NCBI RefSeq assembly: GCF_000003605.2
Contig: NW_003119427.1
Location: forward strand, 416,674 to 480,673
DNA: 64,000 nt
Reading direction: 5' to 3'
DNA from: Saccoglossus kowalevskii
Taxonomy: Eukaryota; Hemichordata; Enteropneusta; Harrimaniidae
A program made the translations under genes and the position numbers. Shown piece after piece: positions 33,001 to 48,000 of the stretch (positions within the stretch are counted from its first letter, which is position 1; every line of letters begins with the position of its first letter). The notes under the pieces were generated by a model, which was not told the origin of the DNA, made no database searches, and saw only the letters and a program-made list of their open reading frames with translations.

Positions 33001-36000
33001 TCATTGCATCCGTCACGCTGCCAAAAGATGAATTTAGTTCAGTCGAGTATTGTTGATTGCCACTTACTAATACTACAACTTATCGGCAAAGGCCGATGTA
33101 GAAGACAAAGAGCAAAATTATTTATATTGGATAATAATAGTACATCTGTATTTTTTTTCAAAACCGTCAGGTTATTATATGTACGTTGACACCGATGGTG
33201 GCGCTGTCGGAGAGACAGGCAGACTACGTTCCCCAAAACATGCCGCTACTAAGGGAGATGCCAGTTGCATAACCTTTTGGTATCACATAGAAGGTATGGT
33301 GATTTTTAGAATGAATAATCAATAAACCGATGATCAAATGTCCGCCGAGATCTCGTTATGAGCAAGGGCCACGAGACTCGCTTTCGTCCCTCAAAAAATT
33401 AGACTTCCATTCTGTTCCGTCACCGAGTCCATTGTTCTACTGACCCATGTTATCATGACGTTTAAAGAAGTGGATGAGAGTCGACGTGAAAGACCGAAAA
33501 GCTAAAAAAAAGTCTGGTGGTTCTTCCACACCCAACGAGATCTCGGCTGTCATTTGGGTATAGGTCTATCATATTTGACTACAAGTTTATTTGTTCTCTG
33601 TTAGTTTCTTTATTATCTCAACAAGGTCCATTATATTACACTTATAGATTTGTTATATAATAAATAAATAAATATCGAATGTGAAATATGTTGATAGATA
33701 TCCTTTGCTGCGAAAATATTACTTGGTAACAGAACACGTCTTCGTTATAGGTGACGACGAGAGTGAACTAAGGGTATATATTGACACGCTGAATGGGACA
33801 TTAATCGGACCAATCTGGAGCACCCACTTCGACCAAGGAGCGTTCTGGCATATTGGCGCGATACATCACGTGACTCTACAGGACCACCATATTGTATTTG
33901 AAGTCGAGATTGGTTCAACCGGATTGCACGATATATCGATTGATGACGTCAAGATTACGAATTCCAGGTGCAGTGGATTTCGGGGTCAGTAAAGTACTAG
34001 TTCCGTACGTTAGTATCGGACTGATATCTATTGAATAATTTCATCATCAATTTGCGAAATTAAACTAATTGTCACTCAGTCTATATTTTACACAGCTAGC
34101 TGTACTTTCGAAATTGATCAGTGTACCTGGACCAATCTTCGCAATGGGCAAGATGACTTCGACTGGATACGATATACGGGTGCTGCAACCGCACTCGAAG
34201 AATTGACTGGCCCTCAAAAAGATCACACGACTGGAACAAAACACGGTATTCAATTTTTTCTCATCCAGTATTTGGGAGGTCACGAGTCACTCAGATCGAA
34301 AGATACATTTATATTTTGGAAATGAGTTCATATATTGTTTCTATCGCTGGTGTTGTTTTTTATACAATTCAAATAACCTTGAAGCGAATGTTTCATTTGG
34401 TGCCCAAAAGTTACCCCAGATTTAATTTCCCGTAGGGTTCACTATGTCGTTAATGTGATATTAGCACTTATATTAGTCCTTGTCGAATTCAATAATTATC
34501 ACCCCAAATACGCTATTGGCCCAAGCTTTTAATATGTTGTCACTGCAATCAGTTATGTACGTCCCTAGGTTGGTACATGTACTTAGAAAGCGCTTTACCC
34601 GCCGATAGGGAGGATATCGGACGCATGGTTTCCGATGTATTTATGCCAGATTTAGATCGCTGTTTCCAGCTGTTCTACCATATGTTTGGACCTGCAGACG
34701 CCCCGGGACATATTAGGGTTAGTTGTGCTTATATTGTTTTATAGTTCTGGGCAAAATTGTTAGGCTGCAATATTTAAATGCAGTTACATGTTACGTTATG
34801 GTATTAAGCCGCTATTCAAATTTCCATACATGACAACATCGGCAACGGGTTATATTTAAAAAAAGTAGTTTTAATTTGCTGAACATTCATAGGTTTCTTG
34901 AACTCCCATGAAATAGATGGAAACAAAACACACAGATTTCCATCTTTCCTTAAATTGACCTACTAAGTATTTCTTTTTAACTTACAAGCTTGCTCCCATC
35001 GTACAATGCGAGTTTGTGACAATACACACTGACTCATTTATCTCGAAAGATGTCGGCATATAACATATTGAAAAAAACGATTTAAATATCATATTAAATA
35101 CATTTTACACAATATTGACAAAATATATCTCATTTTGCTCACGTTTTCGGCCAAACTGCATTGGTAGGTAAGATTTTGAACCAGTACAAACGTGATCGAA
35201 TTGAACTATATCATATAGATGGCGTGCTTAAGAAAAACTTGTGTCGATTTATGCAGTCGACAACGCATAGTGTTTTATGCGTGTAATAATGTAAGTGAAA
35301 TATTTGTTGTACAATTAATTAAATGTTGTCAAGGGTGACCCCTTCTTTTGAAAACGTGACCAGCATTTTGTTACAACAAAACCAGTGTCTACAATCCACT
35401 TTACTGTCGTGCAAGATAAACTTTTTGTATTTCAATATTTATGTCGGATTTACTTTTAGGTGCTCAGAGAGTTTACTGATGGAACAGAAGAGGAGCTTTG
35501 GACAATGTCTGGCGATCAGGGCGATCAGTGGTTCGAGGCACTGATTGATGTACCTATACCAGAGTCAAATGTTGGATATAGGGTAAAGTTGACACATATC
35601 TCCAATCAGAAATTGTATAAGTGGATTACATAGTACATATATTTACTTTTAACGCCCGTCGCAAATCATCACATAGTATTTCATTGTATTATATTATATT
35701 GACTTTTCAGATGGCAATTGAAGGTGAAATTGATCGAATTATTGCTGGTGATCTCGCAATTGACGACACCCGCATGTATAACCTGCCCTGTGTGTTTCAA
35801 CCAGAGGAACCCGATTTTGAATGTCTGGATGGTTCCGATATCATTGATCCGTCAAGGAGATGCGATTGGAATGTAGACTGTAATGATGCATCGGATGAGA
35901 AGGACTGTGGTAAGTTGCCATACGTGAGAATATCGGTCTCCACGAGTCACAGTGATTCTTTACTGCCTATCTTCTACTATATTTTCCATCAGGGAAGTGT

Positions 36001-39000
36001 TTGTCACCGGTCTTATCGCACTTTCACATACAACATTACAGAATCACATTGCATTTTGCAGGTGAGTGCAACTTTGACGTGGATATGTGTCGCTATTTCG
36101 ACTCTAGCAGAGGTGACTACCAGTGGGAGTGGGCCAGCGGATCAACGATAACAGAGGGCACAGGACCATCCTATGATTTTACTACGGGCACTGATCAAGG
36201 TACCACACTTTTGAAATCAAAACAAATTTATTCATTTATGTTCATGTGTCAGGGAAGTTAGTGATTATCATGAAACGATTACAAGATTTTACTGCAAGTA
36301 TAACTGACATAATCATAGTTGTGGGTCCATATCTCTTTCTATGTACATACAACGCCCCCATATAGTCCCAATGTTAAAACACACACACATATATATAGAG
36401 CTATTGCACGTCGTAGTAGTCATTTCCATTTAGAGTGTAGTAGAGATTTTCAGCAAGTGAAATTCACACTAATTAATTGTTCTAGACCATATCAAACTAT
36501 GTGTTTTATGAAAACACATAATACACGCTAATTAAAAATCGATGTAACGTTAGATACAGCTTTCGTGTAGTCATGTGACTGCTAAGTAAATATAAATCCT
36601 TCATTGAAAAATCAAATGAATACGGTGAAATTGAAAGGGATAACATTTTTTTTAGTGAAAAATGTAGAATAAGATTTGAGAAACATACACTATATATACA
36701 AGATATACCATTTATACACTAATTTGCATGTCAATAGATGAATAGAGTGGAGTTGCTGCATTTTCTTAAAGGTCATGAAATCTTCTGTGATTACGTCATG
36801 TAAATGAAATATGCAAATTTAGTCATTACAAAATTGAAAATGCGAGTTATTAATTTTGACCAGTTTTATCCATGTTCCATTTATGATAGAGCCCTGCAAT
36901 TTTCATAGAATAATTAGAGATAATTTAATTTGTTTTGATTAACATGCGCCCCCCCCCAAAAAATGGGAGTTTTCGGGAGTACATCATGATGAGTTCTGCG
37001 ATTCTTTCAGGACATTACATGTTAGCCGAAGCACACACCGGATCGATATTCAGCGGATCTACCTTGATAGGACCCAAAGTCAGAGAAGCGTCTTCTAGCT
37101 GCCAGTTGGAGTTTGGTTATCACATGTATGGAGATAGTGAGTAACGGTTGTATCATAACGTGTTGCGTTGTAAGGTTGTGTTGGTAGGATTACAGTTATC
37201 GGACACATTATTTGATGCCATATTAGGCATTGTGCCAATCATGATTTCAATATTATTGGTTAATGCCATCTAAATATTTAAATAGTCAAAATTAAAATAT
37301 TTGCAATTATTTCAAGGGGAAATTATTTCTTCATATCTATAATTGTTGCTCTATGACATTGACTGAAAAGGTCAATATATTATTATTCACACTTAAAAAA
37401 AAAATGACATAGTTTTTATTATATACAATGGGAAGTTATCTCCCACAATGCATTGCATACATGCGCAGTAACATGCTCAGAAATGCAAAAAATTAATTCG
37501 TTCCTTCGTACTATTGCTGCCTGACTGTTGCACTTCTGATAAATTGACGTTTATTTGTATGCACATCTCTTCAGACGTCGGTAAGCTGGAATTATGGTTC
37601 GTACAAAACAAACAGCTGACACGCCTGTGGATGTCAAGAGGTGACGCAGGTGACGCGTGGCATATCGCCACTGTGCCGATTGGTCGCATTTCGACTGACT
37701 GGATGGTAAGTATCGATAAAATAAAATATAGCCGTGAGCAGGATTTCAAAAGACCCAATTACAGACAATACATATTAGGATGCTACAGGATAGAAACTCA
37801 ATATTGGTTATACCGGATTATAATTATTTACTCATGTAACTATGAACATATCTACAATCGTCATGGGCGGATAATAAACATAATTATTTATTTATTTTCT
37901 TATTTCCTTTGCAGCTCATTTTTATGTCAACGCCATTAATTAACGAGAGGGGCGACATCGCAATCGACGGTATCGTCTTATTTGGCTGCGACTTCCCTGG
38001 TATGTAATCTACGTGACATAATTTATATCGATAATTAACGTCATTTACGCCCAAGTACAAAGCTCTCTTGGGGAAAATATTTCTATTCACGATTGTGACC
38101 ATCTATAGTAATTTTATTGTGACTGAATATGGTGAGCGTGAATCATGATTAACAACTTTGAATAATTATTATGGGCTGTGCTTTACTGAAGAAGACTTCA
38201 TCCTAAATATGACCAAATGTTGGAAACACTTGTGTAGTATAGTTGTAATATCTTAACATTATGGTCTCTGATCCAAGTACATGTGAATTGATCGATTAAG
38301 TCTATTGTTTGTCAACTGACGTATTTGTTGTTGTTGTTTGTCAATTATACAATATTTGTATTTGGAATGTTTTGACACTTTGTGAAACGATTTGTCATTG
38401 TAATATCTAGCCATTTGCAAAATACATTTTGAGAAAAGTCCAACAGAACAAATTCAATTTTTAAAATTTTATAAATTTTGTTTAAAAACATTGAATCAGG
38501 GCTTGTATTTTAAACGGAGACAATTGCAGTTTTAGTAGCTTGTCGTATACATGGAAGATAACTGATATTACCTGACAATTACAATGAAATCGTTTTTATC
38601 TCAATATTGAGTTATAAAACAAAGACCGAAACTGAATAAAAAAATGAAGAATTACTTACGCGAATAACTGTAAAAAAAGTGCAAACGAAACTCAACCACA
38701 ACTAGAGAAATACAATATTGATATCCATACCATTCGACGTCCTGAATAACTATATGTGTGAGGCGTTCTTATTCTCGTATGTTTTACGAGTGTAAGACAC
38801 ACGTACAAATCTCGCAATATATTGTCACACAGCTAAATTTTTTATCTTGTCATTTTTCATTCAATCTGTTTAAAAGCTGTAACTGGGAGTTGTGGCTCTG
38901 GAGAATTTACATGTGATAACGGCGCATGCGTAAGTACGGACGTGACGTGTGATTTGACAGACGACTGTGGAGACCAGTCTGACGAGAGTGACTACATTTG

Positions 39001-42000
39001 TGGTAAGTTATTTGTCCGCTTCTTCGCGCCATTCGAAATATAATATCTGAGCAATGTTCAGATAGTGCGTACGTAACTTCTTCACCTTATCCATTATAAC
39101 TGATCTTTCTCATAGTTACTTTTACAGACTGTTACTACCACATACACTTTCTAAGTACTAATGGCACGACTTACACGCCATGTTTACGCCACAGATGCAT
39201 TTAGTCGCAAGAGGGCGCGCTTTGCTAGAAATATGCAGATGTATATTCTCTATTAATCCTTTCCTCTGTAGATGGTTATCACTTCTGTGATTTCGAAGTT
39301 GGATTGTGTGGTTATACAAATGGCGATGACAACGATGCTGACTGGTGGCGTCATCAAGGATTGTCGTCAGAAATCAGTATGCAAACGGGACCATCTCGGG
39401 ATCATACATTAAATAACGCTATTGGACACTATGTGTATGTTGATGCCAGGTTGCCAAGAAGACCTGGGGACGTAGCAAGACTTTACACATCAAATTTTCA
39501 ACCAGGAGACTGTGAAGTGCGTAATATTGTACTTTCCTTTATAAATAGTAAACTATTTTCAGATTTATTCAGAGATTACTTCTAAATCGAAATCATTTTG
39601 TTTTGTTGTTTCCAGTTGACCTTTTATTACCATATGTGGGGCGAACATTTAGGATTATTTAGTGTATACACACGGACTGAAATCAACGGACCGATGAAGC
39701 ATTACTGGTCTTGGGCAGATAACATTGGAGATTACTTTGTCAGAAAGAGTATGATGTTGTCAGAAACCAGCAACTTTCAGGTACGTACCACTTAAAGTAG
39801 ACTCACGAGATTTACGGTCACGCGTGTAGCTGCGCTGTAGTCAATTTGTCACACTTCCTAAATATTAATCGCATGAACATTATTATTTCTGATTAAATTA
39901 ATTAAAACCGATGGTTTTTCTCCTTACTGCAGATTGTTTTTGAGGTTATTATTGGTGTGGGTCTTAAAGGTGACGTGGCTCTTGATGACATAATAGTAGC
40001 ACCTGAGTGCCTGGAATATAGTGGCGATCTACCCGTTGGTGAACCAGAACCAACGGAACCATCACCATGCGATGCAGGATACATTCATTGTGGCGATGAC
40101 TACTGCATACCAATAAATGAGATGTGCGATTTCAAAGAACAATGTCCCAATGGTATCGACGAACAAGTATGTGGTATGTGGTGAATTGCTATTAGATAGC
40201 ACGTTTTTTTTTATCACTACACAAAATGTTCCAAAAAACACAGCTATGATTGAAAACAAAAAAAATCACTCTCTTTTGCAGGTACTTGTAATTTTGAGGA
40301 TGGTCAGTGTGGATGGAGGGATGCAAGTTCAGGGGGATACCGATGGGAAAGGTATCACACGACCGAACATACATCGGAACACGCACCGGGTATTGATGGT
40401 GCAGGCAGAGAAGATGGTCAGTTTTGTATTTAAATCAATATTAAAATTCTTTTTACCGCTTCATTTAAAAAAATGAAAGTACCTTACATGGTGGACAGGC
40501 CTTGTCATATTGTCATCAGTCTAAGAAAGTCTACCAAACTAAGCGGACAGACGACGAACTTATTGAAGTATTTGACGTCGCACTCAATTTAAATGTTTGA
40601 GACAATAGACTGGTCCTACTCGATTGTGACAGACTGTCGGCTAGATAAAAATAGGCATTGACGAGCGATGGGATGAGGTGGAATAAAAAATAGTCCAAAA
40701 GAAACCTACAACGACCGACTCTTTAAAAACCACCAGTAGGAAATGTGTTTCGCCTGATATTTAGTTTTACAAATTACAAACTTGAAAATCTAGTATGACC
40801 CCGATGTCCTTTTGATTGTCATTACGTTTGGTCATCTACGTTACGTATACGTCACAGGAGCGATTCGTCGCTTGAGGGCGTATGACATTTAAAGGGCTGT
40901 GGTCGTTGCGCAACGCATGCGAAGATATGGACCCCATATTTCAATTGAAATAGCGCATTAGAATGTTTATTAGTCAACGTTTATCAACGCAAACCAGAAA
41001 CATGCGTGGCGACGACCGCCGCCCTTTAATTATATACTTTCGTGCCATACCGCGTTGTTCGACAAGTTAGTGCATATTGCTGTTCGTGTTCGGGGTTCGT
41101 GCACACCCCGACAGAAATATTTACATATATACAGTATATATACAGAAACTTTACCTTTTACTAGATCGGCATTAGTGTACTCCAATAGTTGATGCCAACC
41201 AGGAACAGTCTGAAAGATATTAGACCAGGCGTATATATACTTATAAACTCCACACATGCGCTTTAACTAATCAATTGTTTTATTACGTATTCACAGGTTA
41301 CTACATGCTTATAAGGGGACAGTCGTCTCTATTTTACCTCGCTGCGTTCATGGTCACCGACATGAGCGGTGAAATTGGACAAAGCTGTAAAATTAGTTTT
41401 ATGTATCACATCAGCGGCGAAGAGGTGGGCATAACGTCGCTTCATTTGGCCGACCCTGAAGATGCCCTGAGGCTGTATATTTTGTGGATACGTCAAAACG
41501 ATCAGGGATCTGAATGGAGAAGGGCCGAAGTTGTGGTCGGTAGCCACGGCCCTGGATGGAGATTCGATTTCGAGTCTTATCCACTATTGGGCACCTTCAC
41601 CGGAGACACTTCAGATATCTGTGTGGACGAAATTGAGTTCATCGACTGTCACCCTGACGACAATGACGAATCTGCCAGCGGTAAGTGAACTGACGCCGAA
41701 AAACACTTATGCCGACATCATTTGTGATACGAATTCGAACGCGAGTAATGTACATTTCGTTGCTATGTTTACCTCGTAGAACTTACGTGCGACTTTGAAA
41801 GTGGTACATGTGGATGGTTTCAGGAACCAAACGATATTGGAATAGACTTTTTTGACTGGGAGTTGAGATCAGGGAGAGGACCTCAAAAAGCCACAGGACC
41901 AGACGCTGACCATACTCTAGGAACATCTAAAGGTTAGGCTACTCCCAGTAACTGTAAATGATGACATACGTTATAATTATGGAACGATGGGAAGAACAAA

Positions 42001-45000
42001 AAATGGCATTTTATAAATGATAACTTTGTAAATCTATAATTCAATGTATAATAACTTGTCGCTATTTACGACAAAGACCATCGAGAGTTTTCAAGAAACC
42101 ATCTTTTCCTAGTCATTGGAATACTTTCAGTAGGGAAACAGTGCACGACATGATCAGATTAGTGTTAAGCTAATATGAAGCAAGTCGTATAATCCAATGT
42201 GGATGATGAGATGTAATTTATTGTTGTTTGGTATTGCATATTAAATATTATTTTATCTTGTTTCAAACAGGAACCTACTTCGTTGCTCCTGGTATCGGAA
42301 ATACGCACACATGGTCGTTAATCAGCACGTATCCACAGCCAAAATCGTCACCCATGTGTCTCGAGTTTTACTATCACATGTATGGCGCTACTGTTGGCAC
42401 ACTAAATCTATTTCAACGCCGACTCGGTTTCGTTCCCACCGTGGTGTTTTCAAAGACCGGAACCTTTGGAAACCAATGGCATAAATATCAGAAAACACTG
42501 GGCATAGACGATATTCAGTACCAGGTCAGGACCCACTTTCTAAAAATAGTGGTTTTATCTGATTTTATTCTAAATTGTTATTAAAACAATTTGTCGGAGA
42601 GGAATTCTCCGTAACTTACAAAACTTAGGCATTAACTTACTACTGTTATTTATCTTATAGTTTCACTTTGAAGCCGCGATCGGCAGTGGTGATTCCAGCG
42701 ACATCGCTATTGATGATATCTCATGGACAGAAGGAGAATGTCCCCCTTCACGTTAGTCAACATTTTTTCGATCGTAATAACAAAATAGCGTATTTTATGA
42801 CGTACTTGTTCAAAGATATCACGTGACAATGAGACCCACAAATAGTATATTAATGATGTGTCTTTTCCTCTACAGTGGTGTGCGATTTTGAAGGACGCGA
42901 GTGGTGTGACTGGACGAACGATGATGATGCAAACATGAGATGGCGTAGAGGGCGTGACGGCACAATGTCGGACAATACTGGTCCTAAAGTAGATCATACG
43001 ACGGGCACGCCAGAGGGTTAGCGCTTTCTCACTTTACATTCACAAATTCAATGCAAAACGACGGCCATATTTTCAATGTGACATACATACATTGAACTTT
43101 ACCAAACCAGCAATGTAATAACAGTCCTTGTGAATGCGTTTACTATTTTACTATCATACAAAGTATTTTTCGTTTCTTTTTGTCTATTCGTAGGTTGGTA
43201 CCTGTACATTGAAACATCCTTCCCACGACTTCCCGGCTGGAAGGCAAAACTGCTTAGCATGACCATAGAGGGAGGAACCACGGAGTGTCTGGAGTTCTGG
43301 TACCACATGTATGGCGACGATATTGGTGCCCTACGCGTGTATGCTAGAGATGTTGAAACCGGCGGAGAAAACCCGATCACATGGGAGAAGTCGTGTAAGA
43401 TTTCTATTGTTAATTTTCATTAATATTGTTACATATCAGTCATTATCAGTTCTTAGCGTTGCCTAAAGGCATCGTTTGGTGTATCATTAAAACTTATTCA
43501 TTAATCCTAACATCCTAACCACTGATACTGCTTAGTCACTGACACATACTAACCATGGATACTTCTTAGTCATTGTTACAACTCAACCATTGTTATTTCT
43601 TAGTCATTGATACATTCCAACCACCAGTACTTCTTAGTCATCGATGCAACTCAACTATCGATACTTCTTAGACATTGATTACAACTCAACCATTGTTACT
43701 TATTAGTCATTGATACAACTCAACCACCAGTACTTCTTAGTCATTGATACAACTCAACCATTGGTTTTTCTTAGTCATTGATAAAATCCAGCCACCAATA
43801 CTTCTTAGTCATTGATACAATCCAACCACCAATACTTTTTAGTCATTGATAAAATCCAACCACCAATACTTGTTAGTCATTGATGTAACTCAACCACCAA
43901 TACTTCTTAGGCATTGATACAATCCAACCACCAATGTTTCTTAGTCATTGATGCAACTCAACCATTGTTACTTCTTAGTCATTGATAAAATCCAACCACC
44001 AATGCTTGTTAGTCATTGATGTAACTCCACCACGAATACTTCTTACTTAGGCATTGATACAATCCAACCATCAATGTTTCTTAGGCATTGATCCAACTCA
44101 ACCATTGTTATTTCTTAGTCATTGATAAAACCCAACCACCAATACTTCTTAGTCATTGATACAATCCAACCACCAATACTTCTTAGTCATTGATGCAATT
44201 CAACCACCAATACTTCTTATGCATTGATACAATCCAACCACCAATATTTCTTAGTCATTGATGCAACTCAACCATTGTTATTTCTTAGTCATTGATAAAA
44301 CCCAACCACCAATACTTCTTAGTCATTGATACAATCCAACCACCAATACTTCTTAGTCATTGATGCAATTCAATCATCGATACTTCTCAGTCATTGTTAC
44401 AACTCAACCATGTTACTTCTTAGTCATTGATAAAATCCAACCACCAATACTTCTTAGTCATTGATGCAACTCAATCATCGATACTTCTCAGGCATTGATA
44501 AAATCCAACCACCAATACTTGTTAGTCATTGATGTAACTCAACCACCGATACTTCTTAGTCATTGATACAACTCAACCACCAATACTTCTTAGTCATTGA
44601 TACAACTCAACCATTGTTACTTCTTAGTCATTGATGTAACTCAACCACCAATACTTCTTAGGCATTGATACAATCTAACCACCAATACTTCTTAGGCATT
44701 GTTGCAACTCAACCATTGTTATTTCTTAGTCATTGATTAGATCCAACCACCAATACTTGTTAGTCATTGATGTAACTCAACCACAAATACTTTTTACTTA
44801 GGCATTATTACAATCAAACCACCAATACTTCGTAGACATTGATACAATCCAGCCACCAATACTTCTTAGGCATTGATGCAACTCAACCATTGTTACTTCT
44901 TAGTCATTGATAAAATCCAACCACCGATACTTCTTAGTCATTGCTACATTCTAACCGTTGGTATTTTTCAGTCATTGATACATCATAACAATTATCACTT

Positions 45001-48000
45001 CTTCGTAACTACTACTATTTCTTAATCATTGTTACTTCCTAATCACAAATGTGGATATTATGATTACTTTGACACTGATATATTGTTTCATTGCTATTGT
45101 TTTTCTTTAGCCATTGCTTCGCCAAGACAGTTTAAGACAAGTTCAACTTGTCATTATGTAACATGCATATAACGATTTGGTTGGTTGTAGTTAATTGCGG
45201 GATGTCCCGGCAATGTAAAACAAGAAAACCAACACAGATTGTAAGTCTATCTTCACTATATATTTTTGTTGGCAGCTAATCAGGGTAATATGTGGCGTTA
45301 TGGTACAGCCGAATTATACAGCGACTATGATTACCAAATTGTGATAGAGAGTGAAAAAGGAGATGATACGAAAGGCGACATTGCGATTGATGATCTACTT
45401 CCTAAGATTGGTTCCTGTGGAATTCCGGGTAAGAAAAAAATGACGCATGAAATAATAAAGAAATGTCCTTTTACAAAATGATAAATAAACAAATCAATTG
45501 GCGAAAAAAGACTGCAAATAGTTGAAATGTATTTGTCTGTTTCTATGGCAACTGGATCTAGATTGCTTGCATACTCCAATCGGTTGGATTTTGTCTGAAG
45601 GACAACCTTCTATATTTTTCATCAAACTTTGTCGGTAACGTACTAAGTTGTCTGGTGAACAATTCTTCAAACTATTTCTGTTCCTTTGGCAACCGGATTT
45701 AAATTCGGTGATTTGCGATAAAATCCCTCTTAGACAAGTCTTGGCAATTCGTCCACTTTTTTTTAGTTGTCACGCTCAGAGAGCACTAGCATTCTTGTTT
45801 CTTTAAAAACACAGTTGATGGGTCCGTTTCTAAGATATCACCGGCGATATTAATTTATTTATTTATTAATGTTATAGGACACTGTACATTTGATGACGGC
45901 AATATGTGTGGATGGACGAATGCCCGATCCAATGACGAATTTGATTGGCAGCGTGATAATAAAGACACACCTACTGACGGAACTGGACCAGACAGGGACC
46001 ACACAACAGCCTCCGATAAAGGTAATACCCGATTTTCTATCGTGCGCGGTATAGCAAAACCCGAAGCTATTAACAAATTTCAATAAAACTTGGTACATAA
46101 ATGCTCTGGGATAATGCATAGACCTGATTCTTTTTTGGTTAAAATCCGTGCATAATAATTTGCATTTTAATTGATTAATTAATTAGTCCATTTTATATCT
46201 TTTCAATGATGCATATATAAGCTCGGATAATGCTCGGATAATGCTCAGACCTGATTAGTTTTTGGTTGAGATCCGTGCATGATAATGATCAAATTAACAT
46301 AATGATTAGTCATTTTCAGCTTATCCATCAATATCCCAACCACTTGAAATGAAATTTCAATAAAAATTACTTTGATTTTATTTTATTCGTAACAGGATAT
46401 TACATGTACACGGAGTCTAGCAGCCCAGTGACCCAAGGTTGGTCGGCGTGGCTGATTAGTGAACATTTCGATCCGGTGGACGAGGAGGGTTGCTTCGTTT
46501 TCTACTACCACATGAAAGGCGCAGGTAATGCTATTCACTTTGAATCATTTACAGTGTGAATTATGAATACATTATAGATAAATCGTATAACAGTAGCAAA
46601 CGTTGTTATAATTATATTAATAATAATGCAATTATTTTTTGTAGACATGGGAGTATTGAGAGTTTATATAATATGGCCAGAATTACCAGAGACGAAAGAA
46701 GAAATATGGAGTAAGAGTGGAGATCAAGGGGATGACTGGAAGGAAGTGCGATTGCCGATAAAAAGTCAATACGAGTTCCAATTAATCATTGAAGGCGTCA
46801 GAGGAAGTGGCGATAAAAGCAACATGGCGATTGATGATACCGAAATGTTTTACGGAACCTGTGATGGCAAGTACTGTTAATGTGCTGTCAGTTTGTGCCA
46901 ACCTTCATCAAACTAAAAATCGCCCACGTGTATTTGTGTAATTAATGTAATTACTGACTTATTTAAACAATGGCATAATAGAACGCAATAAATGTCTGGA
47001 AATGTAAAAGTACGCATGCGTTCACTGAATTGAACGCAAAGATCGCCATATTCAACAGCAACTAACAAAACAAAAACACGTAATACGAAGTGACGCACAC
47101 TAGCAGAATTAGATCAAACCATGTCTTTTAAGGTATATGCTCAAACGTACACTAGCCAGTTCTTTGAAAGAAACAATTTCTTTGTTCGCTTGACATTGTA
47201 TTTGCATATCACTCAACAACTCATTATCAACGCAACATAGACATTGAATTTGTCATGTGAACATGCATTTAATGACTCATTGGGTTTAATCACTCTTGAG
47301 TTTTACGCAATTCGGTAGTGGGGAGCTTTTATCTTTTGTTACCTGGGCGATATATTGTCAAAATAATAACTCGATCAACCAGTCTGAAATGTGTGAATTG
47401 TTAATTAAAATAATAAATAAATAAATCGTATATTATTTAACGTATGCGCAAAGATTGACGGTTGCTTATTGTTGAATGCTAAACCGTTGGAAACTCTCAA
47501 TTACGTAAGTTGGCCGAGTGATGTCAACAATCCTTTTCTTCTTAGCTGACAGTTGAAGACCCTAACCATCGTCACTTGATAGTCATTGATGCATACTAAC
47601 CATCGTCACTTCTTAGTCATTGATGCAACCTAACCATCGTCACTTGATAGTCATTGATGCATACTAACCATCGTCACTTCTTTGTCATTGATGCATCCTA
47701 ACCATCGTCACTTCTTAGTTATTGATGCATCCCAACCATCGTCACTTCTTAGTCATTGATGCAACCTAACCATCGTCACTTCTTAGTCATTGATGCATCT
47801 TAACCATTGTCACTTCTTAGTTATTGATGCATCCTAACCATCGTCCTTTCTTAGTTATTGATGCATCATAACTATCGTCACTTCTTAGTCATTGATGCAT
47901 CCCAACCATCGCCCTTTCTTAGTCATTGATGCACACTAGCCATCGTTATTTCTTAGTCATTGATGCACCCTAAACATCATCACTTCTTAGTCATTGATGC

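Noticed and set aside
33967-33972. Alternative donor CCAG|GTGCAG in MAM2 of gene B
   Set aside because: It would remove the last conserved cysteine and break the phase with exon 34096.
43497-45045. CRISPR-like appearance of the regularly spaced repeats
   Set aside because: The variable halves are related to each other, there are no unique spacers, and the host is eukaryotic. It is a minisatellite.
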